DNA of 40,737 nt from Betaproteobacteria bacterium (GTDB lineage Bacteria > Pseudomonadota > Gammaproteobacteria > Burkholderiales > Thiobacillaceae), in contig JAGUXX010000264.1 in the NCBI GenBank assembly GCA_020061585.1, positions 1 through 40,737 on the forward strand, given 5' to 3'. The translations under genes and the position numbers were made by a program. The notes beneath the pieces are model-generated. The model saw only the letters and a program-made list of their open reading frames with translations. It did not search any database and was not told the origin of the DNA. Of the stretch, positions 9,606 through 17,970 are shown in pieces (within the stretch, counting starts at the first letter, position 1; the number at the start of each line of letters is the position of its first letter).

Positions 9606-11309
9606 TCACACCGCCGACCAGTGCGTCAGGTTGATCTGCAGACTCTGTTTGCCGTTCCATTCGTTCACTTCCAGGCGGTAAACCGCCTGGATTTTTTCCG
9701 GCAACGGGGTGTCCTGAAAAAACAGGATGGCGTCGGCCTGAATCGCGCCGCTCGGGGTATAGGGCTGGACCAGGCGCAGCTTCAAATGCTTGTCGCCGAC
9801 CAGGCGCTGGCTTTGCACGTTGAATTCGCCGTGAAACACCGGCGTGGGAAAGCCTTGACCCCAGACCGCGTCGGCGAGTATCCGGGCATTCTCCAGGGTG
9901 AATTCGGCGGCGCCGAGTTCGCCATCGGTTTCGATGACGCGGGTGAGATCGGCGGCGGATAGCGATTCCCGCGCAACGGCTTCGAACAAGGCCTTGAATT
10001 CGTCGAAGCGTTCGCGGCGCATCGATAAACCCGCCGCCGCCGCGTGGCCGCCGAATTTCAGGATCAGCCCCGGCGCGCGCCGGTCCACCGCATCCAGCGC
10101 ATCGCGCAGATGCAGGCCCGGAATGGCGCGTCCGGAACCCTTCAGCAAGCCATCGCCGCCGTCGGCGAAGATGATCGTCGGACGGTGATGGCGCTCCTTC
10201 AAGCGCGACGCCAGCAAACCCACCACGCCTTGATGCCAGGCTGGATCGAACAGGGTCAGACTGGCGCCGTCGGCGACCTGGATGCCGTCCAGCAGGGCCA
10301 GCGCCTGCTCCTGCATGTCGACCTCGATGTCGCGCCGGGCGCGGTTGAGTTGATCCAGTTCGCGCGCCAGCGGCAGGGCATGCGCGGCATCCTTGGCGAG
10401 CAGACATTCGATGCCGATGGTCATGTCGGACAAGCGTCCGGCGGCGTTCAGACGCGGACCGATGACAAACCCCAGATCCTCCGCGCCGGCAGTTTCCGAC
10501 TTGCGACTGGCGGCGCTGAACAGCGCCGCGATGCCTGGCCGCGCGCGGCCCTCGCGCATGCGTTTCAGGCCCTGGGCGACCAGCAGACGATTGTTGGCAT
10601 CGAGTTTCACCACATCGGCAACCGTGCCCAACGCCACCAGATCCAGCAACTCGCCCAGGTTGGGCTTGGTTTGTTCGCTGATCACGCCCCGTCCGAGCAA
10701 CTCGGCGCGCAACGCCAGCAGCACGTAGAACATCACGCCGACACCGGCCAGATGCTTGCTGGGAAATTCGCAGCCGGGCTGGTTGGGGTTGACGATCAAC
10801 GCATCCGGCAAGGTTGCGCCGGGCAGATGGTGATCGGTCACCAGCACATCGATGCCCAGTTGTCGCGCGGCATCGACGCCGGCATGCGCGGCGATGCCGT
10901 TATCCACGGTGATCAGCAGATCCGGCTGGCGCTCGGACGCCAGCGCGACGATCTCCGGCGACAGGCCGTAACCGTATTCGAAGCGGTTCGGCACCAGGTA
11001 ACCGACTGTCGCGCCCAACGCGGTCAGACCGGTCATGGCCAGGGCGCTGGCGGTGGCGCCATCGGCGTCGTAATCGCCGACGATCAGCATGCGTTCGCCG
11101 CGCGCGATGCCATCGGCAAGCCGTGTTGCCGCCGCCGCCGCGTTCTTCATTGTCGACCACGGCAACAGCTCGGCCAGGCGGCTCTTCAACTGCTGCGGGT
11201 GGGTCACGCCGCGCGCCGCATACAGACGCGCCAGCAGTGCGGGGGTGCCAGCCGCTTGCAGCGTGCGGCAGGCGGGATCGGGGACGGGGCGTATCTGGAG
11301 GTTCAGCAT
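9606..11309 (-). CDS. recJ: Single-stranded-DNA-specific exonuclease RecJ
   Basis: 567 aa, normal RecJ length. DHH phosphoesterase motifs are present: GDYDADGATASAL (motif I), ITVDNGI (motif II), VTDHHLPG (motif III with the DHH), NPNQPGCEFP and LAGVGVMFY. The DHHA1 domain follows with LKFGGHAAAAGLS near residue 440, and a C-terminal OB-like part ends in LQINLTHWSAV. RecJ degrades ssDNA 5' to 3' in RecF-pathway recombination, mismatch repair and base excision repair. It is transcribed away from the fusion gene at 11368, with 58 bp between the two starts. No defect seen. Confidence 0.96.
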   Translation of the reverse strand: MLNLQIRPVPDPACRTLQAAGTPALLARLYAARGVTHPQQLKSRLAELLPWSTMKNAAAAATRLADGIARGERMLIVGDYDADGATASALAMTGLTALGATVGYLVPNRFEYGYGLSPEIVALASERQPDLLITVDNGIAAHAGVDAARQLGIDVLVTDHHLPGATLPDALIVNPNQPGCEFPSKHLAGVGVMFYVLLALRAELLGRGVISEQTKPNLGELLDLVALGTVADVVKLDANNRLLVAQGLKRMREGRARPGIAALFSAASRKSETAGAEDLGFVIGPRLNAAGRLSDMTIGIECLLAKDAAHALPLARELDQLNRARRDIEVDMQEQALALLDGIQVADGASLTLFDPAWHQGVVGLLASRLKERHHRPTIIFADGGDGLLKGSGRAIPGLHLRDALDAVDRRAPGLILKFGGHAAAAGLSMRRERFDEFKALFEAVARESLSAADLTRVIETDGELGAAEFTLENARILADAVWGQGFPTPVFHGEFNVQSQRLVGDKHLKLRLVQPYTPSGAIQADAILFFQDTPLPEKIQAVYRLEVNEWNGKQSLQINLTHWSAV

Positions 11310-11367
11310 CTCCGAATATTACAGGCCGCTGTTTTGAACTGGGCGAATCGCCGGCTAACATTCACTC

Positions 11368-12825
11368 ATGTCGCACTATCTACCGCTTTCCCGAGTCGCC
11401 CGCCTGGTGGGCCAGCCGCGTTCGGAAATCCAACGCATGATCCATAACGACGAGCTGGCCACCTTTGACGGCATGGTCGATATGAACGAACTACTGCGGG
11501 TGTTTCCCGATGTCCAGTGGGAAGACGACGGCGAGTTCCGGCGGGTTCAGGAAATCAAGGATAAAGCCTTCGGCAAGCGGGTGTTCGAACGCGCCTTGCC
11601 GGACAAGGAGGTGCTGGCTGAACGTTTGTTCGAGCTGGGCAAGGAATTCGCCGCCGCCAAGACCCTGTTGCTGCACTACCATGAAGTTTTGCGCTTCATG
11701 GGCGACAAGCTGAGCGACGTGGCGGAAACCGGCGACGCGTCTACGCAAAATGCCGTGACCCAACTCAAGCAATGGCTGAAACGTGAACTCAACGCCGCGC
11801 CCAAGGAGGCCGAACGGGCCGAGGCTTTGCTGGCACAGGAAAGTGTGATGCGCATCATGTCGGCTCAAGTCACCATCCAACCCTCCGGTCACGAATTTTT
11901 CGTGGAGGGCAACGATACCTTGCTGGAAGCGGCGTTGCGTGCCGGTATTCCGTTGAACTACGGTTGCAGCAACGGCAACTGCGGCGAATGCAAGGCGCGT
12001 CTGGTTTCCGGCCAGGTCAGAAAAGTGCATCCGCACGATTTCGTCCTGAAAGAGGCGGAAAAAGCCAACGGCGCCATACTGCTGTGTTCCAACACCGCAA
12101 TTACCGATGTGGTGATCGAAGCGACGGTATACGGCGCCAACGACATACCGGAACAAGGCATTACCACCCGGGTAAAGGCCGTGGAAATGCTCAGCGACAA
12201 TGTCGCCGCCCTGCACCTGACCGCGCCGCGCAGCCAGCGTCTGCGGTTTCTTGCCGGACAGCATGTGACGCTGTCCATCGATGATGCCGAAGGTGAGTAC
12301 TACATCGCCAGTTGCCCGTGCGAAGACCGCCACATCGAAGTCCATGTCTGTCGCGACAATCGCGGCTTTTCACGCAAGGTGTTTGTCGATCTACGCAAGG
12401 ATGAGCCGGTACACCTGGTGGGTCCGCGCGGCGAGTTCGTCATGAAACTCGATTCGCGCCGGCCGGTGCTGTTCATTGCCTGGGAGGACGGTTTCGCGCC
12501 GATCAAAAGTCTGGTGCAACATGCCATGTCGCTGGAAATCGCCGAAGCCATGTATCTGTACTGGGCCGCTGACGCGGCGGGGCATTACCAGGACAACCTG
12601 TGTCGCGCCTGGACCGACGCCCTTGACGACTTTGTCTATCAACATATGTCGAGCGTTTCCGGCCCGCAAGGCGTTGCCGAGGCGATCCTCGCCCATCATC
12701 CCGATCTGCGCCGCGCCGACATATACGCCGCCGGGCCGGCGGCGTTTCTGGATGCCTTGCGCAATGGAGCGCTGGCGCATGGCTTGTCGCCGCTGGGCTG
12801 GCACGGGGAAGTTGTGCAACTGTAG
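11368..12825 (+). CDS. Fusion protein: HTH-like N-terminus, 2Fe-2S ferredoxin domain, degenerate FAD/NAD reductase domain
   Basis: 485 aa. Residues 1-50 (LPLSRVARLVGQPRSEIQRM, then ELATFDGMVDMNELLRVFP) look like a DNA-binding helix-turn-helix of the AlpA/MerR kind. Residues 55-165 are charged and helical, possibly coiled coil. A plant-type ferredoxin domain follows (about 166-255) with cluster cysteines C200, C205, C208 (CSNGNCGEC) and C240. Residues 265-485 follow the ferredoxin reductase fold (FLAGQHVTLSI, HLVGPRGEF, FAPIKSLVQHAM). However, the FAD motif RxYS is YYIASCPCE, and the NAD motif GGTGxAP is AWEDGFAP. The reductase part is therefore recognisable but altered, and catalysis is doubtful. 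A redox-sensing or electron-transfer role is inferred. Usual annotation would be CDP-6-deoxy-glucoseen-reductase-like. Confidence 0.7.
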   Translation: MSHYLPLSRVARLVGQPRSEIQRMIHNDELATFDGMVDMNELLRVFPDVQWEDDGEFRRVQEIKDKAFGKRVFERALPDKEVLAERLFELGKEFAAAKTLLLHYHEVLRFMGDKLSDVAETGDASTQNAVTQLKQWLKRELNAAPKEAERAEALLAQESVMRIMSAQVTIQPSGHEFFVEGNDTLLEAALRAGIPLNYGCSNGNCGECKARLVSGQVRKVHPHDFVLKEAEKANGAILLCSNTAITDVVIEATVYGANDIPEQGITTRVKAVEMLSDNVAALHLTAPRSQRLRFLAGQHVTLSIDDAEGEYYIASCPCEDRHIEVHVCRDNRGFSRKVFVDLRKDEPVHLVGPRGEFVMKLDSRRPVLFIAWEDGFAPIKSLVQHAMSLEIAEAMYLYWAADAAGHYQDNLCRAWTDALDDFVYQHMSSVSGPQGVAEAILAHHPDLRRADIYAAGPAAFLDALRNGALAHGLSPLGWHGEVVQL

Positions 12826-12901
12826 CGGCTGTCGGCGATCCGTGCGTCGCGCCGCTGGTGGTCTATATTTATATCCGACTAAATCAGTCTGGAGATGAAT
12901 C

Positions 12902-13375
12902 ATGACCCACAAAGTCGAGCAGTATCTGGACCAACATCACATTCCTTATGACATTGTCGACCACGCGCCTGTCGCCACCAGCATGCAGACGGCGCGCGCC
13001 GCGCATATCCCGGCCAAGCAACTGGTCAAGGGCGTGCTGCTGCAGGGCAACGAGAGCCTCATCGCGGCCCTGATTTCGGCCGATCAGGAGGTCCGCCTGG
13101 GGCGTTTGAATCTGGACTATGCCGAACGCATCCACTTGGCGGACGAAGCCGCGGTTCGACACACCTTCTCCGATTGCGATCCCGGCGCGGTACCCGGCTT
13201 GCCGATGGCCTGGGGCGTGGAAACGATCTGGGACGAAGATTTGCTGGCGCAGCCCGATATCTACCTGGAAGCGGGTGACCATCGCCGCCTGATCCATGTC
13301 GAGACGCGCTTTCTGAACGAAATCCTTGGTCACATGCCGCATTGCCATTTCGGCATGCCGAGAAGAACGCACTGA
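12902..13375 (+). CDS. YbaK/EbsC-type aminoacyl-tRNA deacylase domain protein
   Basis: 157 aa, a single YbaK/prolyl-tRNA-synthetase-associated domain. Recognisable parts are the N-terminal VEQYLDQHHIPYDIVDHAP, the AKQLVKGVLLQGNES strand with the conserved Lys, and GAVPGLPMAWGVETIWD. Such proteins hydrolyse mischarged aminoacyl-tRNAs in trans (for example Cys- or Ala-tRNA-Pro). This member is shorter and divergent from ProX and YbaK, so the substrate is unknown. The ATG is preceded by ctggagatga, a good ribosome site. It may share a transcript with the fusion gene 76 nt upstream. Confidence 0.82.
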   Translation: MTHKVEQYLDQHHIPYDIVDHAPVATSMQTARAAHIPAKQLVKGVLLQGNESLIAALISADQEVRLGRLNLDYAERIHLADEAAVRHTFSDCDPGAVPGLPMAWGVETIWDEDLLAQPDIYLEAGDHRRLIHVETRFLNEILGHMPHCHFGMPRRTH

Positions 13376-13432
13376 CAACCGCAACGGCGTATTACTTTGC
13401 AAATCTCAGGCGCCGGACAGGAGGAGCGTGTC

Positions 13433-13609
13433 ATGACAGATGCAAGCAATTCGCCGTCGCTTGTCGATCAAGTGACGGACAGCCAAGCGCCAAGACATAC
13501 CGGTATCGGCATCACTCAATGGCTGGCGTTTGGGCTGCTATTGTTCACACTGCTGGCGGTGATCCTGGCGGTGGTGTTCAACTTGATATTCGGCAGTCCA
13601 GGCGGTTAG
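13433..13609 (+). CDS. Small single-pass membrane protein of unknown function
   Basis: 58 aa from the ATG at 13433. This start is chosen because an excellent ribosome site (aggagg) lies 8-9 bases upstream. A hydrophilic N-terminus (MTDASNSPSLVDQVTDSQ) is followed by one strong transmembrane helix (about residues 26-53) and a short GSPGG tail. No family recognised. It meets the convergent lipoprotein gene, with a 4-nt overlap of the 3' ends. Confidence 0.6.
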   Translation: MTDASNSPSLVDQVTDSQAPRHTGIGITQWLAFGLLLFTLLAVILAVVFNLIFGSPGG

Positions 13610-14178
13610 CGCAGTGTCTCGTCGGGACAATTCGCGACGCAGCGGGTCCGCGGACTTTTCACCCCGCCGCAGCCGAGAAAGCAGGTGTCGTACTGCGCTT
13701 GGCAGCCACAGTCGTCTTGACACTCGCTACGGTGCAAGCGCTGGCGCACGCTGTCACGCGTGGGTTGGGCGAGTGGCGGGGCGGGGCTGAAAGCAAGTCC
13801 AGGCCAGAACGGGTAGGGCCAGCCAGACTGCCAGGACGAGTATCCAAAACCGCCGAAGCGGCTGGCGCCCCAGCCTGACCAAAGATCCCACTCAAGGCGT
13901 TGCAACTGGTGCTGGTAACGCCCCAGGTCGGCGGCATAGGCGTCGAGGGCCTGGGCATACTCCGTCTCCAGTCGCGGCTCGACCCGGGCGGCGCAGATTT
14001 GCCAGGCAGCTTGGCAGTCCGCGCCGCAACGCGTTCTGGCTTGTCCGCAAACCTGTACGCACGCCAGTCCCGCCGCATCACTTGGCGGCTGGTAGTCAAA
14101 GTCCGTGTGATAGCGGGGGGAGGCGCAACCCGCCAAGACCACGCCAACGGCAGCAAACAGCAGTGAGTGAATTGACAT
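13606..14178 (-). CDS. Cysteine-rich lipoprotein of unknown function
   Basis: 190 aa. The signal peptide MSIHSLLFAAVGVVLAGC ends in a lipobox (LAGC, Cys 18), so an outer- or inner-membrane lipoprotein is predicted. The mature part has twelve further cysteines in two clusters: N-terminal CX3C-X6-CX3C-X6-C and C-terminal CX3C-X1-C-X6-CX3C, followed by one more CX3C pair. Between them is a helical stretch and an aromatic, glycine- and proline-rich segment (WSGWGASRFGGFGYSSWQSG). Paired CX3C motifs are typical of disulfide-stapled helical hairpins. No named family recognised; function unknown. Likely monocistronic. Confidence 0.7.
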   Translation of the reverse strand: MSIHSLLFAAVGVVLAGCASPRYHTDFDYQPPSDAAGLACVQVCGQARTRCGADCQAAWQICAARVEPRLETEYAQALDAYAADLGRYQHQLQRLEWDLWSGWGASRFGGFGYSSWQSGWPYPFWPGLAFSPAPPLAQPTRDSVRQRLHRSECQDDCGCQAQYDTCFLGCGGVKSPRTRCVANCPDETLR

Positions 14179-14459
14179 GCGTTAGCCGGCAGTCAGGTTT
14201 CAAACATGCGTTTGGACCTTCAGGCGGGAATTAAATTCACCGTGGGGATGCTGCCGGATCACGAAAATATTTTGGTTGTCGGACAAGTTGGCCTCGATTC
14301 GTCTCCGGAATGGGCAGAACCTCAAGCATTGAAGATCAACTGTTATAAGCCACATCCTGATCGAAAGAGACCCTATTCAAGTGTTGATTGTGCAGCGCAA
14401 TAAGCGTTAAATGCATCGACCTGTTTGAAGCGCTTCGCCGCTTATGAGAGGACGCAGAC
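14179..14459. other. Intergenic region upstream of the sdh operon
   Basis: About 280 bp between the divergent lipoprotein gene and sdhC. A 65-codon open frame (14206-14403) exists but has no recognisable domain and no ribosome site, so it is not called. The 3' part holds the candidate sdhC promoter. Confidence 0.5.
14384..14412 (+). promoter_or_regulatory. Candidate sigma-70 promoter of sdhCDABE
   Basis: A -35-like ttgatt (14384-14389) and a -10-like ttaaat (14407-14412) are 17 bp apart, each matching four of six consensus bases. It would start transcription about 40 nt before sdhC. Prediction from pattern only. Confidence 0.35.
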
Positions 14460-14855
14460 ATGCATCGGCCACGCCCCTTCTTTCTCGATCTGTTCGCCAT
14501 CCGCCTGCCGATAGGCGGTGTGGTTTCGATACTGCACCGCGCCAGTGGCGCATTTCTGGCGCTGCTGATTCCGCTTCTGCTTTATGGATTGATGTTGTCG
14601 CTGCGCTCGCCGGAGGATTTCGCCCGATTACGGGCGTTTGTTGATTCCGGACCGGTTTGGTTGATCAGTCTTGGCCTGTTGTGGGCGCTGCTGCATCATC
14701 TGTTCGCCGGCCTGCGGCATTTGGGCTTCGACATCGGTTGGGGCGAGGCGCGGCAACGCGCCCGGCTAACCGCGAAACTGGCCCTGGCGGCGGCGCTGTT
14801 GCTGGTCGGGTTGGTCGCGTTGCTCGACCTGCTGAATTCCGGAGCGACGCCATGA
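14460..14855 (+). CDS. sdhC: Succinate dehydrogenase cytochrome b556 subunit SdhC
   Basis: 131 aa, three transmembrane helices. The N-terminal [31 protein letters not shown] carries the SdhC signature with the S-I-x-H-R quinone-site residues. [14 protein letters not shown] contains the conserved His that ligates haem b. It anchors the dehydrogenase in the inner membrane and forms the ubiquinone site with SdhD. The ribosome site gagagg precedes the ATG by about 8 bases. Its TGA overlaps the sdhD ATG (ATGA). Confidence 0.93.
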   Translation: MHRPRPFFLDLFAIRLPIGGVVSILHRASGAFLALLIPLLLYGLMLSLRSPEDFARLRAFVDSGPVWLISLGLLWALLHHLFAGLRHLGFDIGWGEARQRARLTAKLALAAALLLVGLVALLDLLNSGATP

Positions 14856-15205
14856 GACGCGTCGGAGGTTCGCATCGCGGTCTGGACATGTGGTTGATGC
14901 AACGTGCCAGCGCGGTCTACATGGCCCTGTTCCTGCCGTTTTTCCTGGTTTGCGCGCTGGCCGCCGGGCCGCTCGACTACGCCGCCTGGCACGGTTTGTT
15001 CGCATCGCCGGCGATGAAAGTGGCGACTTTCCTGTTTGTCGCCGCGATGCTGGCGCACGCCTGGATTGGCCTGCGAGAGATCTTCATCGACTATCTGCAC
15101 TGCGCGCGTTGCACGCTGTTGCGTCTGGCGCTGTATTTCGCGTTCGCCGTGCTGTATCTGGGCTGCCTGGTGTGGACGGTGGACATCCTCTGGAACGTAA
15201 GGTGA
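14852..15205 (+). CDS. sdhD: Succinate dehydrogenase membrane anchor SdhD
   Basis: 117 aa, three transmembrane helices. Typical features are [21 protein letters not shown] near the N-terminus and the helix containing [16 protein letters not shown], where the His and the downstream Asp-Tyr are the conserved haem and quinone residues. It starts at the ATG overlapping the sdhC stop, and the next gene sdhA begins 8 nt after its stop, so it is part of one operon. Confidence 0.93.
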   Translation: MRRVGGSHRGLDMWLMQRASAVYMALFLPFFLVCALAAGPLDYAAWHGLFASPAMKVATFLFVAAMLAHAWIGLREIFIDYLHCARCTLLRLALYFAFAVLYLGCLVWTVDILWNVR

Positions 15206-15213
15206 GCAAAGCC

Positions 15214-16998
15214 ATGAATTCATCGCAGATCCCCAAGCGCACCTTCGACGCGGTCATCGTCGGCGGCGGTGGCGCCGGTTTGCGCGCCGCGTTGCAACTA
15301 TCGCAGGCCAATCTGAAAGTCGCGCTGATCTCCAAGGTGTTTCCGACTCGCTCGCATACCGTATCGGCGCAGGGCGGCATTACGGCGGCGCTGGCCAATG
15401 TGTCGGACGACAACTGGCATTGGCACATGTACGACACGGTGAAGGGGTCGGATTATCTGGGCGATCAGGACGCGATTGAATTCATGTGCCGCAACGCGGC
15501 CAGCGCGGTGTACGAACTGGAACACATGGGCCTGCCGTTCTCGCGACTGGAAAACGGCAAGATCTATCAGCGTCCGTTCGGCGGCCAGTCACAGAACTAC
15601 GGCGGCGAACAGGCAATCCGCACCTGCGCGGCGGCCGACCGCACCGGCCATGCGCTGTTGCACACGCTGTACCAGCGCAACATCGCCGCGCGCACCCAAT
15701 TTTTTGATGAATTCTTCGCGCTCGATCTGATTCGCGATGACGAAGGTACAGTACTGGGCGTGGTGGCGCTGGAAATCGAAACCGGCGAGGCCAGCCTGTT
15801 CGAGGCGCGCGCCACCTTGCTGGCCACCGGCGGCGCTTGCCGCATCTTCCGGCATTCGACCAATGCCCATATCAACACCGGCGACGGCCTCGGCATGGTG
15901 TTGCGCGCCGGTTTGCCGCTGGAGGACATGGAGTTCTGGCAGTTTCACCCGACCGGCATACCCGACGTGGGCAGCCTGATCTCCGAAGGCGTGCGCGGCG
16001 AGGGCGGTTATCTGGTCAACAAGGATGGCGAGAAGTTCATGCAGCGTTATGCGCCCAACGCCTTGGACCTGGCCTCCCGGGATGTGGTGGCGCGCGCCAT
16101 CGCCCAGGAAATCCGCGCCGGGCGCGGCTGCGGCGAGCAGGGCGATTATGTGCACTTGAAGATCGAACATCTGGGCGCCGACAAGATCATGGCGCGGCTG
16201 CCCGGCATCCGCGAACTGTCGATGCAATTCGCCGGCGCCGACCCAATTACCGATCCGATTCCGGTGACGCCGACCGCGCATTACATGATGGGCGGCATAC
16301 CGACCAATATGCACGGTCAGGTGGTTTCGCCGGTGCGTTACGGTCCGGAAGAGCCGACCCCGGGTCTGTACGCGGTCGGCGAGTGCGCCTGCGTTTCGGT
16401 GCATGGCGCCAACCGACTGGGCGGCAATTCACTGCTCGATCTGGTGGTGTTCGGCCGCGCCGCCGGCCAGCATGTGCTCGAATATCTGCGCGACAACCCT
16501 TTCCCGCGCCCGCTGCCGCAAGATCAGGTGGACAAGGCGCGCGCCCGGCTGGCGCGCTGGGACAAGCCCAAGGGTACGGAGACCGTGGCCGGCTTGCGCG
16601 ACGAGATGCAGCGCATCATGCAGGATCATTGCAGTGTCTACCGCAATGAGGCGTTGCTCAAGCAAGGTCTGGCCATGCTGGACAAGGTGCAGGCCCGCCT
16701 GCCGGATGCCGCCTTGTCCGATCACAGCCGGATGTTCAATACCGCGCGACTGGAAGCGCTGGAACTCGACAATCTGATGGCGATTTCGCGCGCCACGCTG
16801 GTGTCCGCGCTGGCCCGCACCGAGAGTCGTGGCGCGCATACGCGGGAAGATTTCCCGCTGCGCGACGATGATCGCTGGTTGCGCCACACCCTGTATTTCC
16901 AGGGTGCCGGTGAGCATCTCGATCAACTCGATTACAAGCCGGTGCGACTCAAGCCGCTGACGGTGGAGACCTTCCAGCCGAAGGAAAGGACCTACTGA
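15214..16998 (+). CDS. sdhA: Succinate dehydrogenase flavoprotein subunit SdhA
   Basis: 594 aa, full length. The FAD dinucleotide fold is [14 protein letters not shown] (residues 14-27). The covalent flavin His is H48 in [11 protein letters not shown]. Substrate and active-site segments [20 protein letters not shown] and [26 protein letters not shown] are intact. It oxidises succinate to fumarate and passes electrons to SdhB. One deviation: the normally strict GGAGR motif reads GGACR (Gly to Cys). Start at 15214 ([14 protein letters not shown]); an open frame extends further upstream but overlaps sdhD and is a shadow. Its stop overlaps the sdhB ATG by one base. Confidence 0.97.
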   Translation: MNSSQIPKRTFDAVIVGGGGAGLRAALQLSQANLKVALISKVFPTRSHTVSAQGGITAALANVSDDNWHWHMYDTVKGSDYLGDQDAIEFMCRNAASAVYELEHMGLPFSRLENGKIYQRPFGGQSQNYGGEQAIRTCAAADRTGHALLHTLYQRNIAARTQFFDEFFALDLIRDDEGTVLGVVALEIETGEASLFEARATLLATGGACRIFRHSTNAHINTGDGLGMVLRAGLPLEDMEFWQFHPTGIPDVGSLISEGVRGEGGYLVNKDGEKFMQRYAPNALDLASRDVVARAIAQEIRAGRGCGEQGDYVHLKIEHLGADKIMARLPGIRELSMQFAGADPITDPIPVTPTAHYMMGGIPTNMHGQVVSPVRYGPEEPTPGLYAVGECACVSVHGANRLGGNSLLDLVVFGRAAGQHVLEYLRDNPFPRPLPQDQVDKARARLARWDKPKGTETVAGLRDEMQRIMQDHCSVYRNEALLKQGLAMLDKVQARLPDAALSDHSRMFNTARLEALELDNLMAISRATLVSALARTESRGAHTREDFPLRDDDRWLRHTLYFQGAGEHLDQLDYKPVRLKPLTVETFQPKERTY

Positions 16999-17696
16999 TG
17001 CGCTTCCGTATCTATCGCTACGACCCCGAATCCGGCGCCGCGCCCAGGGTTCAGGAATATGAGCTCGACTTCGATGCAAAAGGCAAGAAGGTGCTCGACG
17101 CGCTGATTGCCATCAAGGATACCCTGGATGAAACCCTGTCCTTCCGGCGTTCCTGCCGCGAGGGCGTGTGCGGTTCCGATGGCGTCAACGTCAACGGCAA
17201 CAACGTCCTGGCCTGCGTCACGCCGCTGGAAGGACTCAAGCAGCCGATCGAGATCCGACCGTTGCCGCGTCTGGGTGTGATCCGCGACCTGATCGTCGAT
17301 ATGGCGCAGTTCTATCAGCATTACCGGGCGGTCAAGCCGTATCTGATCAATCTCGATCCGGAACCGGAAAACGAGCGCCCGCAAAGCCCGCAACAGCGGG
17401 CGGAACTGGATGGCTTGTGGGAATGCATACTGTGCGGCTGCTGCACCACCTCCTGCCCGTCGTTCTGGTGGAACCCGGACAAATTCCTCGGCCCCGCCGC
17501 CTTGCTCCAGGGCTATCGCTTCATCGCCGATACGCGCGACCAGGCGACCGACGAACGCCTGGATTTCCTGGAAGATCCATATCGCCTGTTCCGCTGCCAC
17601 GGCATCATGAACTGCGTCGAAGTCTGCCCGAAAGGGTTGAACCCCACCGCCGCCATCGGCAAAATCAAGTCGCTACTCGTGAAACGGGCGTTGTAG
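16998..17696 (+). CDS. sdhB: Succinate dehydrogenase iron-sulfur subunit SdhB
   Basis: 232 aa. All three cluster motifs are present: SCREGVCGSDGVNVNGNNVLAC for the 2Fe-2S cluster, CILCGCCTTSCPSFWW for the 4Fe-4S cluster, and CHGIMNCVEVCPKGLNP completing the 3Fe-4S and 4Fe-4S sites. It carries electrons from SdhA flavin to ubiquinone at SdhC/D. The ATG overlaps the sdhA stop (tgatg). Confidence 0.97.
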   Translation: MRFRIYRYDPESGAAPRVQEYELDFDAKGKKVLDALIAIKDTLDETLSFRRSCREGVCGSDGVNVNGNNVLACVTPLEGLKQPIEIRPLPRLGVIRDLIVDMAQFYQHYRAVKPYLINLDPEPENERPQSPQQRAELDGLWECILCGCCTTSCPSFWWNPDKFLGPAALLQGYRFIADTRDQATDERLDFLEDPYRLFRCHGIMNCVEVCPKGLNPTAAIGKIKSLLVKRAL

Positions 17697-17704
17697 AAAC
17701 TTTT

Positions 17705-17956
17705 GTGGCCGGCGAACCCTCCATCAATCGTCTGCGTTGGCTGTGCCGACGCGGCATGCTGGAACTGGATGCCTGGCTGACGCGGTTCCTCGAGGTTCGT
17801 TATGCCGATTCGTCCGCCGAGCAACAGGCGGTGTTCGTCCGCTTGCTGGATCAGGACGATATGGCGCTATTCGACTGGATCACGGGAGCGCGTGCCTCAC
17901 CCACCGAGTTTCGCGAGGTGGTGGAGGCGATTAAAACAACTAGGCACACCGTTTAA
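17705..17956 (+). CDS. sdhE: Flavinylation factor SdhE (succinate dehydrogenase assembly factor 2)
   Basis: 83 aa, cytoplasmic, the usual size. The defining motif RGMLELD (RGxxE) is near residue 16, within [19 protein letters not shown], followed by [18 protein letters not shown], the second conserved block. SdhE promotes covalent FAD attachment to the SdhA His. The only plausible start that does not overlap sdhB is GTG at 17705, 8 nt after the sdhB stop; the ribosome site is weak, so coupling to sdhB translation is likely. Confidence 0.9.
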   Translation: MAGEPSINRLRWLCRRGMLELDAWLTRFLEVRYADSSAEQQAVFVRLLDQDDMALFDWITGARASPTEFREVVEAIKTTRHTV

Positions 17957-17970
17957 AGGTAACCAAGAAC

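Noticed and set aside
10044-11447. 467-codon plus-strand ORF opposite recJ
   Set aside because: It is the complement of the strongly supported recJ frame; a GC-rich antisense shadow.
11368-11520. A separate small regulator gene upstream of the ferredoxin domain
   Set aside because: The frame is continuous with no internal stop or good second ribosome site, so a single fusion protein is the simpler reading.
14206-14403. 65-codon ORF upstream of sdhC
   Set aside because: No ribosome site, no recognised domain, and it extends into the probable sdh promoter.
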